Positions 6,880 to 14,800 of a stretch of DNA of 24,171 nt are shown here, in pieces (the stretch's first letter is position 1; each line of letters opens with the position of its first letter). The DNA is taken from contig CAYMUX010000050.1 in NCBI GenBank assembly GCA_964393845.1, positions 1 to 24,171 on the forward strand, read 5' to 3'. The notes beneath the pieces were generated by a model, which worked only from the letters and a program-made list of their open reading frames with translations, was not told where the DNA came from and searched no databases. Source of the stretch: UBA6902 sp964393845. GTDB taxonomy: Bacteria; Nitrospirota; Thermodesulfovibrionia; UBA6902. The position numbers and the translations under genes were made by a program.

Positions 6880-7809
6880 TTAAATCAATTTCTTCAGAAT
6901 TTCAATATCGTCTATCACCTTCTTGAATATTTCCCCGGCTTTCATAATTCCCGTAATATCTATCCAGTGAATTTCCGGTTCTTTCTTAAACCAAGTGTAC
7001 TGTCTCTTTGCATACATTTTAGTTCGCTTCTTCGTCAGCCTCACGGCTTCTTCTAAATCGGCAACGCCGTCAAGAAATAAGGCCATCTCCTTGTATCCAA
7101 GCGCCTGAAGCGCCGTCTTGTTCGGATTCATTTTCAAAAGCCTTTTCGTCTCATCCAACAAACCGTGTTCCATCATCTTATCAACACGGTCTTCAATAAT
7201 CCTGTAAAGCTCTTTTCTGTCCCTTGAAAGTCCGATCTTGATGAAACTGCAATCTAACGGCTGCGTTGACTCCTTCTGAATTTCAGAGATTCCCTTTTCT
7301 GCTTTGAGTGAAATTTCAAGGGCCCGCACAATCCGCCGGAGATCGTTAGCTTCTATCTTTCCTGCGGCCTCGGGGTCAAGGCTTTTCAATTTATTATACA
7401 GATAACCTTTACCATGCCGCCTTTCTTCTTCCTTTAATTCTTCCCTCAAGGACTCATCAGCTCCCGGCCCTTCAAAAAGACCGCTTGTGAGTGATCTGAT
7501 GTAAAGACCTGTCCCTCCGACAATCAAAGGTATTTTTTTCTTATCATGAAGGCCCTTTATAATCTCAGAGGCCTTTTCCTTAAACAAACCCGCGCTGAAT
7601 TTCTCATCAGGCTCCAGTATATTAATCAGGTGATGGGGAACTTCCGCCAATTCTTCAGACGACGGTTTCGCTGTCCCGATATCCATGTGACGGTAAACCA
7701 GCATCGAGTCCGCGCTGATGATCTCGGTCTTCAATGCTTGCGCCAGGAGAATGGATAGGTCTGTCTTGCCAACACCGGTGGGGCCGAGGATGATGATTAC
7801 TGGTTTCAT
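6880..7809 (-). CDS. miaA: tRNA dimethylallyltransferase (MiaA)
   Basis: A 309-residue cytosolic enzyme that transfers dimethylallyl from DMAPP to adenosine-37 of tRNAs reading codons beginning with U. Seen: P-loop GPTGVGKT (residues 9-16), the DSMLVYRHMDIGTAKPS block with the conserved Asp, the GGTGLYIRSL motif, and the C-terminal RTKMYAKRQYTWFKKEP motif. Normal length for the family. No ribosome binding site is obvious at the ATG. It starts only 34 bases after the stop of hsdR, so it may now depend on transcription through the restriction island; its ancestral upstream neighbour was probably mutL. Confidence 0.97.
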   Translation of the reverse strand: MKPVIIILGPTGVGKTDLSILLAQALKTEIISADSMLVYRHMDIGTAKPSSEELAEVPHHLINILEPDEKFSAGLFKEKASEIIKGLHDKKKIPLIVGGTGLYIRSLTSGLFEGPGADESLREELKEEERRHGKGYLYNKLKSLDPEAAGKIEANDLRRIVRALEISLKAEKGISEIQKESTQPLDCSFIKIGLSRDRKELYRIIEDRVDKMMEHGLLDETKRLLKMNPNKTALQALGYKEMALFLDGVADLEEAVRLTKKRTKMYAKRQYTWFKKEPEIHWIDITGIMKAGEIFKKVIDDIEILKKLI

Positions 7810-7843
7810 TGAATTTTAAATAGTTTCATGTCTTAATCAGCTG

Positions 7844-10800
7844 TTAATTGCCGTACACACTCTTCCCTGCCCCATAATACGAATCATATACATGCTGATA
7901 GACAGTATTGCATTTCTGTTGATAGAGGTCAGGAGGATAGCTTTTCGGCAACATTTCATCAAGAACTGTTTCAATAGTAAATTGGACATCCGCTCTTGTC
8001 TGTTGTTTTCTTCTCCAGTCCAATACCAGCTTTTCTTTTGTCAGCTTTATGAGCAAGTTTTTTGATGCAAGTTTTACCTGCTGTGTTTCCGCTTTGGTCA
8101 TACCAGGTTTCTTCAGCAAATCAAATATGGCAAGTTCTTCTTCCGTCAGGTTTTCTGATACCCCCCTCTTTTCTTCTTCATTCAGATCTTTCATAAATGC
8201 CATCAATCTTTCAAAAAATATCTCCACATTGATGGCCCCTGAATTATATTCATCAATAAGCTGCTGAAATCTTTCGAGGTAATTGATCCGTGCCCTGTTG
8301 AGTCTTATCATACTGTTGAGCTTTGCACTGATTGCAGCTTTCAGTCCTGCTGCCTGAGTGTTCTTTCTGCCTTTATCAAACTGCTTTCTCAATGCCTCGA
8401 AGTCAATCCGGGACAAATCAATCCTGTTTGCCCCAATAGACTCTCTGATAAGAAACCCCTCAGCTTCAATGGATTCGTCAAGTAGGTCTTTTACCTTACC
8501 CATGACCGCTGAGATATTAACTTCATCGCCTGTTTCAGAGCGGATTTTGCCTGCAATGACATTAAGTACCATACATTTATCGTAAAATTTGGCTGCTTCC
8601 GGGTCAGGCAGGATTGCCTTGAATAATTTCATGACATTGGCAGCAAGCAGGAGAAATCTGTTTTTCGTATCATCATTCACCATAAAGGCGTCTACGGCAT
8701 CCGCAATAAGCCTTATCTTTTCAAATTTATCATTCGCCTCAACGACCTTTTTGATATCGACCCCACGCTTTATGCAGAAATCTTCTGTCTCTTTAATTGC
8801 CTGTTTAAGTTCCCGGACAAGTTCACTCTTGGGCTTTACAGGAGTATCCCCTTCTTTTATGCCCCCGCCGGAGCCTGTGCCGTAAATAGCCAGCGCCTTC
8901 TGAAGATTTCTGAATATTCCCACATAGTCAACGATCAGACCATTCTTCTTATCTCCGAATACCCTGTTGGCCCGTGCAATGGTCTGCATGAGCGTATGAT
9001 TTTTCATCGGCTTATCGAGGTATATCGTTGAAAGACTCGGCACATCAAACCCTGTCATCCACATGGCGCAGACAAAGACTATTCTAAAGGGATCATGCGG
9101 TTCTTTAAACTTCTCCGCCATATCCTCTTTAACCATCCGTCTGCGGTGTTTCTCAATATCAAGTCCCAGCTTTTTGAATTTCTGTATCTCGTTCTGTTCA
9201 CTGCTGACCACAACAGCCATGTCAGTCTCTTCCATATATTTGATCTTCTCTGCTATGTCCTGTGTTCTATCCTGAGGTTCATCAGACCGTTTAATTCTCA
9301 GCTCTTTCAAATGCTTTTGCCAATGTATCTGCACCTTGTCATACATCTTTACTGCTGTCGGCTTATCAATTGATACCACCATGGCCTTGCCCTGATAACC
9401 ACGGTTTATGAAGTGCGTGACAATATCACCGGCAATCTTCTCAAGTCGGTCGTCCCTTGTGATAATGTGATATTCACGTGCAAATTCCCTCTGGAGCTTT
9501 TCTTCCTGTTCAGGAGAAAGCATGGCTTCTTCAATGATTCGTTCCAGGTCTTCGTTCAGGTCTTCATTCTTAAGCTGTACTTCGGGTATCCTGTTTTCGT
9601 AATAGAGCGGAACAGTAGCGTTGTCATCAGCCGATTGTTTGAAATTGTATATGCTGATATAATCGCCGAATGTTTTACGAGTAAGTTCCTCACCCGCTAT
9701 GAGAGGAGTTCCGGTAAACGCAATAAATGCTGCATTTGGAAGGGCTGTCCTCATATTCATTGCAAGTGTGTCGTATTGTGAACGGTGTGCCTCATCAGCA
9801 ATCACGATTATGTCTGACCTGTCTGAAACCTTATAGTTGATATCGCCGAACTTGTGAATAAGGGTAAAGATATTCCTGTGGTCTTCCTTTAAAAGCTGTT
9901 CAAGGTGTTGTCTGCTTTCAGCATGGACCTCCTGTTCAGTAACTGCACCGGCATATGCAAAGTTTTTGTAAATCTGCTCATCGAGCTCTTTTCTGTCTGT
10001 CACAATAAGGAAGGTGAAATTCCCCTCAAATTTTCTCAGTATCTTCTGGGAGAAGAAAATCATGGAATAGCTCTTTCCGCTTCCCTGAGTATGCCAGAAG
10101 ACTCCTAAGCGGCGATACGCCGCACCCTCATCCTCGGTCCTTCTCCCAGAGGGAGAAGGAAGATTAGACTGCTCATCCCTGGTTCTTTTACCGTTTGGTA
10201 AAGGAAGATTCTCTATCTGCATAGATAAATCTAAAAGGAACTTTTCCGGGTCATTTAGAACAATTTCATTAGGAAACCGAACAACTTTAAATCCCTGTGA
10301 TTTAAAGTAAGCATCTCTTTGCTGATCTTTTTTCTGCACATCCTTATTCTCATGAATCGCACCATCGAGTTCTACAACTAAATTATTCTCATGACAGTAA
10401 AAGTCTGCTATATATGTTCCGATCTGGTGCTGTCTTCTGAACTTTAAATTCATGAACTGCCTGTCACGAAGCATCTCCCAGACTATTTGTTCCGCAGGCG
10501 TCTGCCTTTGCCGAAGTTCACGAGCTACATGAACAAGTCCTGCAAATGCAAACCCGCCGCGATAATTAACTGCCTCATCTTTACCCGCTGGAGAATTGAG
10601 CATATTGCTCTCCCCTCTACCTATGGGAGAGGGGTCGGGGGTGAGGGTTAAGGCAAACGCCTTAATAGCATTATTCACTCCAAGAAATTGATGGTTCTTT
10701 GCTATAATCTTGATAAGGCTTCCACCAGTATCGCTATATAAAACGAAGTTTTCAATCAGGTCGAGCAGCTTCCGCTTGTCACAGGTGCCCTTAATAATTG

Positions 10801-11497
10801 TTTCAAGAGATACAATACCTTCCTCTCCTTCACTGTTTATCTTCTTCCATTCGTTGAAGTGTTCATATTCAGATGTAGCTGTACCGATCTTGCTTTTCGA
10901 GCCGTTTGAAATAATGATAAAGGCGTTATACCGGAATACCTGGGGAATGGTGTCTTTGTAATCCGTGATATTGTCTTTGAATGCGTTTTCAAGTTTCTTA
11001 TGAACCGCTTTAAGCTCAATGAAGATAAGAGGCAGTCCATTTACAAATCCCACAAGGTCCGCTCTGCGCTTATACATTTCGCCTGTTACCCAGAATTGAG
11101 AGGCAAGAAAGAAGTCGTTCCTATCAGGATTGTCGAAATCAATAACCTTAAGAGTCTCGTCCTCATCTGTCCCATCTTCACGTTTGACCTTTACCTTCAC
11201 CCCGTCTCTGATGAGCTTATAGATTTCCCGGTTGGCATTGACAGGATTTAAAACACTCCTGTCACGGGAAAGTTCCTCAATGGCCTGTTCGATTGCTTCC
11301 TTCGGAATGTTGTGATTAAGATTAAGAAGTGCTTCTCTTAATTTTGGAATGATGACAATATCGGTTGAAGTCTCCCTGCCGAGAGTGCCTTTTTCGCCGA
11401 AGATTTCGTGGAAGCAGTCGAGGTATGAGTAGCCGAGGGATTGGAATAGTTCAATGGCGGGTTGTTCGATTAAAGTATATTCAGTGAAATCCGACAT
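7844..11497 (-). CDS. hsdR: Type I restriction enzyme HsdR with an inserted DUF559 endonuclease domain
   Basis: A 1217-residue DNA-translocating restriction subunit. Residues 1-281 are the usual N-terminal nuclease domain, with the PD-(D/E)xK residues Asp147, Glu161 and Lys163 (ADLVGFVNG, then IELK). The helicase part begins at residue 464: Walker A TQGSGKS (470-476), the DEAH box (ADEAHRSQY), FTGTPL, then the second RecA-like domain (FDVPSLSTIYLDKPMK, QTIARANR) and the helical C-terminus. Between them residues 283-463 form an insert absent from ordinary HsdR: a DUF559 domain with palindrome-encoded flanks. Without it the protein would be about 1036 residues, the usual size. The frame is kept throughout. 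No SD precedes the ATG. It would cut DNA only in complex with HsdM and HsdS, and hsdM is broken here. Confidence 0.95.
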   Translation of the reverse strand: MSDFTEYTLIEQPAIELFQSLGYSYLDCFHEIFGEKGTLGRETSTDIVIIPKLREALLNLNHNIPKEAIEQAIEELSRDRSVLNPVNANREIYKLIRDGVKVKVKREDGTDEDETLKVIDFDNPDRNDFFLASQFWVTGEMYKRRADLVGFVNGLPLIFIELKAVHKKLENAFKDNITDYKDTIPQVFRYNAFIIISNGSKSKIGTATSEYEHFNEWKKINSEGEEGIVSLETIIKGTCDKRKLLDLIENFVLYSDTGGSLIKIIAKNHQFLGVNNAIKAFALTLTPDPSPIGRGESNMLNSPAGKDEAVNYRGGFAFAGLVHVARELRQRQTPAEQIVWEMLRDRQFMNLKFRRQHQIGTYIADFYCHENNLVVELDGAIHENKDVQKKDQQRDAYFKSQGFKVVRFPNEIVLNDPEKFLLDLSMQIENLPLPNGKRTRDEQSNLPSPSGRRTEDEGAAYRRLGVFWHTQGSGKSYSMIFFSQKILRKFEGNFTFLIVTDRKELDEQIYKNFAYAGAVTEQEVHAESRQHLEQLLKEDHRNIFTLIHKFGDINYKVSDRSDIIVIADEAHRSQYDTLAMNMRTALPNAAFIAFTGTPLIAGEELTRKTFGDYISIYNFKQSADDNATVPLYYENRIPEVQLKNEDLNEDLERIIEEAMLSPEQEEKLQREFAREYHIITRDDRLEKIAGDIVTHFINRGYQGKAMVVSIDKPTAVKMYDKVQIHWQKHLKELRIKRSDEPQDRTQDIAEKIKYMEETDMAVVVSSEQNEIQKFKKLGLDIEKHRRRMVKEDMAEKFKEPHDPFRIVFVCAMWMTGFDVPSLSTIYLDKPMKNHTLMQTIARANRVFGDKKNGLIVDYVGIFRNLQKALAIYGTGSGGGIKEGDTPVKPKSELVRELKQAIKETEDFCIKRGVDIKKVVEANDKFEKIRLIADAVDAFMVNDDTKNRFLLLAANVMKLFKAILPDPEAAKFYDKCMVLNVIAGKIRSETGDEVNISAVMGKVKDLLDESIEAEGFLIRESIGANRIDLSRIDFEALRKQFDKGRKNTQAAGLKAAISAKLNSMIRLNRARINYLERFQQLIDEYNSGAINVEIFFERLMAFMKDLNEEEKRGVSENLTEEELAIFDLLKKPGMTKAETQQVKLASKNLLIKLTKEKLVLDWRRKQQTRADVQFTIETVLDEMLPKSYPPDLYQQKCNTVYQHVYDSYYGAGKSVYGN
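10139..10159. repeat. Palindrome at one edge of the DUF559 cassette
   Basis: CCTTCTCCC and GGGAGAAGG form a perfect 9-bp stem around AGA. A related, weaker hairpin (TTTACC with GGTAAA) follows at 10185-10204. In the HsdR frame both encode similar peptides (LPSPSGRRTEDE and LPLPNGKRTRDE), so they look like a duplicated terminal unit. Confidence 0.7.
10612..10634. repeat. Palindrome at the other edge of the DUF559 cassette
   Basis: CCCCTCTACC and GGGAGAGGGG form a 10-base stem with one mismatch around TAT, followed by the C-rich motif that is read on the minus strand as LTLTPDP. Together with 10139-10159 it brackets the DUF559 coding region. Confidence 0.65.
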
Positions 11498-11562
11498 AAT
11501 TAGTAAATGATAATTAATTCAGCCAGTTGAAAGATTTAAATAAATTTATAATAAAAAATATC

Positions 11563-11590
11563 TTGACAGCAAGAATAGATTCGTTATACT
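11563..11590 (+). promoter_or_regulatory. Strong sigma70-type promoter, plus strand
   Basis: TTGACA (11563-11568), 16 bases, TATACT (11585-11590). It points away from hsdR and no plus-strand gene follows; it reads into the candidate small RNA at 11597-11665. Confidence 0.7.
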
Positions 11591-11596
11591 TATAGG

Positions 11597-11665
11597 TAGC
11601 CTCATTCACCATGTGTGAAAAGAGATCTTTCGCCGTCCTTCGGGGCGGCGATTGCATTTTATCTC
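11597..11665 (+). ncRNA. Candidate small RNA between hsdR and the nuclease-like gene
   Basis: Starting about 7 bases after a near-consensus promoter, the sequence holds a small hairpin (TTCAC 11605-11609 with GTGAA 11615-11619) and then an 8-bp GC-rich stem closed by a TTCG tetraloop (11631-11650, closing pair C-G), followed by ATTGCATTTTA. The cUUCGg loop is an unusually stable RNA loop and is seen only in the plus orientation. That suits an intrinsic terminator with an imperfect T tail, giving an RNA of about 70 bases. Its end overlaps the 3' end of the gene at 11659-12153 on the other strand. Function unknown; the assignment rests on promoter plus structure only. Confidence 0.45.
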
Positions 11666-12153
11666 TCTCTCTTTTCATACTTTCTCCTTAAGTTTCTTCT
11701 GGATGTAACCCCGTCTACATAATAACCGGTCAACAAAAAATATACTGTCCCGATACGATGCTTTCTTTTCTGAAAGACAACTACATAGTGAAAATCCTCA
11801 AGCCATAAATATGTTTCAATTCTGCTGTTTGAAACCTTATAGTCCCAAAATTTAACAGCATTATCATCGAAATGATCTATAGAAGGCCTGCACCACGGTA
11901 AACGCTCTGCTCGTCTTGGATCAAAAAGACGCTTTCTTGTCATATCATCATTTTTTGAAATAAGATGCCAGAAGCCCTCTTCATAACGATCTCCATCGAG
12001 GGTACGTTTATCCCACCATACTTTCGCATTATTTAATGACGGCCTGCCCTCAATAAAATCAGTCTTGAAAATACCGTGAAGACATTCGAGGACTGTATCC
12101 CACTCTCCATCGGTAGAAATCATTTCCGGAAGCCACACAGGAATATTAGCCAC
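11659..12153 (-). CDS. Uncharacterised protein, possibly BECR (RelE/barnase-like) fold
   Basis: 164 residues; I recall related proteins from phages and plasmids, of unproven function. Conserved-looking blocks are IPVWLPEM at the start, FWHLISK (His63), DPRRAERLPWCRPSI (Arg80 to Pro90), YLWLEDFHYVVVFQKRKHR (115-133), FLLTGYYVD (Thr142) and a basic C-terminus (RRNLRRKYEKRER). A scattered His, Arg, Thr and Tyr with a beta-rich core and basic tail is what BECR ribonuclease-like proteins show, so an RNase-type activity is possible; this is inference. The start is GTG with GGGGTCA upstream, overlapping the 3' end of the DUF3800 gene by 8 bases, so the two are translationally coupled. Confidence 0.65.
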   Translation of the reverse strand: MANIPVWLPEMISTDGEWDTVLECLHGIFKTDFIEGRPSLNNAKVWWDKRTLDGDRYEEGFWHLISKNDDMTRKRLFDPRRAERLPWCRPSIDHFDDNAVKFWDYKVSNSRIETYLWLEDFHYVVVFQKRKHRIGTVYFLLTGYYVDGVTSRRNLRRKYEKRER

Positions 12154-12856
12154 TGTCTGACCCCGAAGCAGACCATCTGAAAATATTTAACTTATTTTCA
12201 CGCAGCAACGTAGTACGCGTGAGTGAATATCCTGAACGCTTCTGAATTCTATTTACTATGGCTTCCTTTCCGATATTACCGGAAAGATTCCTGTTTAAAT
12301 ATGAAATCGCGCCGATAAGTAGGTCTGCTATCTGTAATATCTCTATCTCATGCGACCTGACTATTTGTACACGTTCAATTATTTCTCGTGAAAAATCATA
12401 TCTGGCATTACATAAGACTTCATGCAGCTTTTCAATCTTTCTGCCGCCGCGCGTGTCCTTGATATCCAGGTAAACTCTATATCTGTCTTCAGGGCTGATT
12501 ATTACTTTCAACATGTCAAAATACATTTTGTAATACCAATCATCATGGGTTTGACCGAACTGTTCATGACTCAATATCGTTTTATCCGGCACAATTAACG
12601 CTCTGAAATGCAGATCATCATCATCAAAGAAATAATCGACTATGTCCAAATAAAACTTTTTCTTTGCAGGAGAAACTTTTGTCCACTTGATCTCAAAACT
12701 GGAACTCAATCCATGTTCAGCCTTCTTTTCACGAATTCGTGTTGAAATTTCTTTTACTTTTTCCAGAGGGCACCAAACAGCTCCTAATACCATAACTCTC
12801 TGATGATCATTCTCCATATGGCAGCTTTCATCACAATATATGTTGTAAATATTCAT
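12146..12856 (-). CDS. DUF3800 domain protein
   Basis: 236 residues. The DUF3800 hallmarks are present: an N-terminal CDES (Asp9, Glu10, Ser11), a central acidic strand FEIKW (Glu55), YRVYLDIKD (Asp131, Asp134) and the C-terminal IEILQIADLLIGAI (Asp178). These spaced acidic residues suggest an RNase H-like metal-dependent nuclease, but no activity is established to my knowledge. The start codon overlaps the hsdS stop (TGATG) and a near-perfect ribosome binding site AGGAGGTGA lies inside the end of hsdS. This places the gene in the hsdS transcript, an accessory slot often used for extra genes in type I loci. Confidence 0.85.
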   Translation of the reverse strand: MNIYNIYCDESCHMENDHQRVMVLGAVWCPLEKVKEISTRIREKKAEHGLSSSFEIKWTKVSPAKKKFYLDIVDYFFDDDDLHFRALIVPDKTILSHEQFGQTHDDWYYKMYFDMLKVIISPEDRYRVYLDIKDTRGGRKIEKLHEVLCNARYDFSREIIERVQIVRSHEIEILQIADLLIGAISYLNRNLSGNIGKEAIVNRIQKRSGYSLTRTTLLRENKLNIFRWSASGSDSG

Positions 12857-14049
12857 CAGTTCACCTCCTCTGAAATCTTTATCTCTATCCCCTCCACATC
12901 AATCTCCCCGCTGATTAATTTCGGCAAAAGGAGATCACGGGTTTGGCAGAGGTTATCGATTTTATTTTTTATAAGTTCTGTCTCTTTAAATATGCTTTCT
13001 ACAATAGGCACAAATTTATCTCTAACGCCTTGTGCAGGAAGCAAGAAGCTATTCTTATATGCCTGATTGCGATTTAAACCTGGAACCGCCGCATCAGTAT
13101 TTATGAAGTTCTGTTCAAGTAAGTTAAAGTAGACATAATGTAATTGGACTGATGATTTCACGTAAAAAACTGTATCAATAGGATAGAAATCTTTCTCAGA
13201 CCAGAAAACGCTTCCGACATTCCCTTTTCGACCAACAATAATACCCGGACCGTTAACTAATACCTCATCATGATAACCGCAAACACCACCGGAGCCATAT
13301 ACCAGAATCACTCCGTCTTTTCTGTCATCTTTCTTCAATGCCCTGCCGTATGCTAATTCAATAACATCCCCTAACTTCTTCACCACCCACCCCTCCGGAA
13401 TCATCCCCAATTCCGACTTAACCATCTTCAACTTCTCATGCCCAGGAAAACGGAAGTTGACGAACCATTCCGCGTAAATCACCTGCGCCATTTCCTCTAA
13501 AATCTTAATCCGCCTGTTGTTGTTCTCAATGAGGTCATCATAGGCTGAGAGGATGGAGGCGATTTTGTGCTGGTTACTAAGTGATGGGACGAGAATTTCA
13601 AAATCTTCAATTTTATCTTTTGTCAAAGCTTCACGTGTAGCACCTCCTTGTGCAATTGCAAGAAGTTTTTGTTTATATTGATGACTAATGAGACAGTAAA
13701 GGATATATCGTGAATTAGCCAGTTCTTGCCTAATGCGTATTATTGCTACATGTTGATTAACTCTTCCAGGTAATAATTTATTGGGCACCATACAACATCT
13801 CGCTACAGATGCCCCCGTAATATTTAAGAGTATATCGTTTTGTTCAACTTGAACATTTGAAAGTTCCTTTGCTTGCCTCTCATCAATAAACGCAAGGCCA
13901 GTATATTCAAATGCAGAATCATAGACATTCATACTTCTAATTAGCGATATGCCTTCAGATTTATATGAATTCTTTCCACCCCGTGGTGTTGCGCCACTAC
14001 CAATTTTACTCGTGATTTCTTTTAGCTTAATTTTATTCAAGCCCCTCAC
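12856..14049 (-). CDS. hsdS: Type I restriction specificity subunit HsdS
   Basis: 397 residues, DNA-recognition subunit. Two target recognition domains are seen (about 5-160 and 215-345), each followed by a helical spacer: SNQHKIASILSAYDDLIENN (conserved repeat I, about 157-180) and ELIKNKIDNLCQTRDLLLPKLISGEI near the end. The linker AEWFVNFRFPGHEKLKMVKSELGMIPEGW is the typical inter-domain segment. It would recognise a bipartite sequence that cannot be predicted here. The start is GTG with weak SD; a TTG three codons later is an alternative. It is separated from hsdM by a small opposite-strand gene. Confidence 0.93.
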   Translation of the reverse strand: MRGLNKIKLKEITSKIGSGATPRGGKNSYKSEGISLIRSMNVYDSAFEYTGLAFIDERQAKELSNVQVEQNDILLNITGASVARCCMVPNKLLPGRVNQHVAIIRIRQELANSRYILYCLISHQYKQKLLAIAQGGATREALTKDKIEDFEILVPSLSNQHKIASILSAYDDLIENNNRRIKILEEMAQVIYAEWFVNFRFPGHEKLKMVKSELGMIPEGWVVKKLGDVIELAYGRALKKDDRKDGVILVYGSGGVCGYHDEVLVNGPGIIVGRKGNVGSVFWSEKDFYPIDTVFYVKSSVQLHYVYFNLLEQNFINTDAAVPGLNRNQAYKNSFLLPAQGVRDKFVPIVESIFKETELIKNKIDNLCQTRDLLLPKLISGEIDVEGIEIKISEEVN

Positions 14050-14104
14050 TCCACTTTACCCCAATTTTCCATCTATTCAAACCTCATTTATGGTAAAATT
14101 AACC

Positions 14105-14296
14105 ATGCGCAAAAAGTCATTGAAAGAGACAAATCCTTATCTGAAAGACCCAAAGCTTTATAAAGAGCTTATCGCTCTTTCTGTGAACTCTTCAACTGCC
14201 GTTGAAGGTATTCGTACGAAATATCCGAAGCTAACAAAATATGCTAAAAACAAGCTCAAAGAGATCACTAGACAATTAAACAAAACCAAAATATAA
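14105..14296 (+). CDS. Small basic protein with SxxxEG motif
   Basis: 63 residues from the ATG at 14105 (68 if an ATG at 14090 is used). Starts MRKKSLKETNPYLKDP and contains SSTAVEGI at residues 29-36; the tail is lysine-rich. I recall similar short proteins with KETNPYL and S-x-EGI blocks but not their function. Ser30-x3-Glu34-Gly35 fits the (S/T)xxxE(G/N) inhibitory motif of Fic antitoxins such as VbhA, which are of similar size, but there is no Fic gene next to it. A TAAAAT box lies five bases ahead of the ATG and no SD is seen. It sits on the plus strand between hsdS and hsdM, opposite to both, which would be odd for an undisturbed hsdM-hsdS operon. Confidence 0.6.
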   Translation: MRKKSLKETNPYLKDPKLYKELIALSVNSSTAVEGIRTKYPKLTKYAKNKLKEITRQLNKTKI

Positions 14297-14315
14297 TAGC
14301 ACCTATTCTTCTTCA

Positions 14316-14696
14316 TTACGACTGACCTTCCAGCAGTATCCCGACATTACCAGCTATCCGATCTTCCATATCCCGTGCCTCAACATTCAACTGTTCCAGC
14401 TCTTCATTCAACTCCTCAAGCCTCTCATAAAAATCAAAATCATCTTCCGGTTTTTCTGTCACCCCTACATACCGTCCTGGGTTCAATGAATATCCATGCT
14501 CCCTGATTTTATCGATTGTCTCAACCTTGTAGAGACCATCTATATCTTTGTATTTCCCTTTTGGAAAATGATCCTTCATCAGCTTTTCGCTTCCGGCATC
14601 GGTCTCAATATCCTCTCCCCGATACAGTCTTACGATGTTTGAGAGGAACTCTATCTGGTCCGGCAGGAAGTCCCTGTGAGCACGGTCTATCTGGTT
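14316..14696 (-). pseudogene. hsdM: hsdM, 3' fragment
   Basis: Encodes the C-terminal part of a type I DNA methyltransferase: NQIDRAHRDFLPDQIEFLSN, then IDKIREHGYSLNPGRYVG and a coiled C-terminal stretch (RLEELNEELEQLNVEARDMEDR). It joins exactly to the 5' fragment when the 99-bp element plus one TA is removed, restoring DARHIYNQID. In principle it could be translated from a TTG inside the element (14709-14711), but no ribosome binding site supports that. Confidence 0.88.
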
Positions 14697-14697
14697 A

Positions 14698-14800
14698 TAT
14701 AGTAACGGCAATAAATAACTTAAGTTAAAATATGATATTTCCTTTATATTACAGCTAATTAAATGCTTAAGATGTATTTTAATTTAATGCCGTTACTATA
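14698..14800. mobile_element. 99-bp MITE-like element in hsdM, with TA duplication
   Basis: The element (14700-14798) begins TAGTAACGGCA and ends TGCCGTTACTA, an 11-base perfect terminal inverted repeat; similarity extends inwards imperfectly (AATAAAT against TTAAAT, and CTTAAG on both sides). It is flanked by TA at 14698-14699 and 14799-14800. The TA duplication and small AT-rich body suggest mobilisation by an IS630/Tc1-mariner type transposase, which is not in the window. A matching end lies at 32-56. The 101-base insertion shifts the frame and supplies an in-frame stop to hsdM. Confidence 0.88.

Larger units (their letters stand above)
10109..10651 (-). mobile_element. DUF559 cassette inserted in frame within hsdR
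   Basis: 543 bp (181 codons) separating the HsdR motifs NNAIKAF and LGVFWHTQGSGKS that are normally almost adjacent. The coding centre (HsdR residues about 320-428) is a DUF559, Vsr-like PD-(D/E)xK endonuclease domain: RQTPAEQIVWEMLRDR, FRRQHQIGTYIADFYC (Asp365), VVELDG (Glu376, Asp378) and His382. The edges are GC-rich palindromes: one at 10612-10634 (read as TPDPSPIGRGE), two at the other side at 10139-10159 and 10185-10204 (read as LPSPSGRR and LPLPNGKR). I infer a mobile cassette that tolerates translation through its own ends. The exact borders are uncertain by a few codons and no clear target duplication is seen. Confidence 0.75.

Noticed and set aside
10139..10634. CRISPR-like repeats
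   Set aside because: The palindromes are few, unequal and unevenly spaced, and they lie inside a coding frame.
10109..10651. Intein in HsdR
   Set aside because: No Cys/Ser at the first residue, no His-Asn end and no Hint-domain blocks; the DUF559 fold and palindromes explain the insert better.
13949..14104. Upstream extension of the 63-residue plus-strand gene
   Set aside because: The added 50 or so residues are antisense to the start of hsdS and hydrophobic without a pattern; the family-like part starts at 14105.
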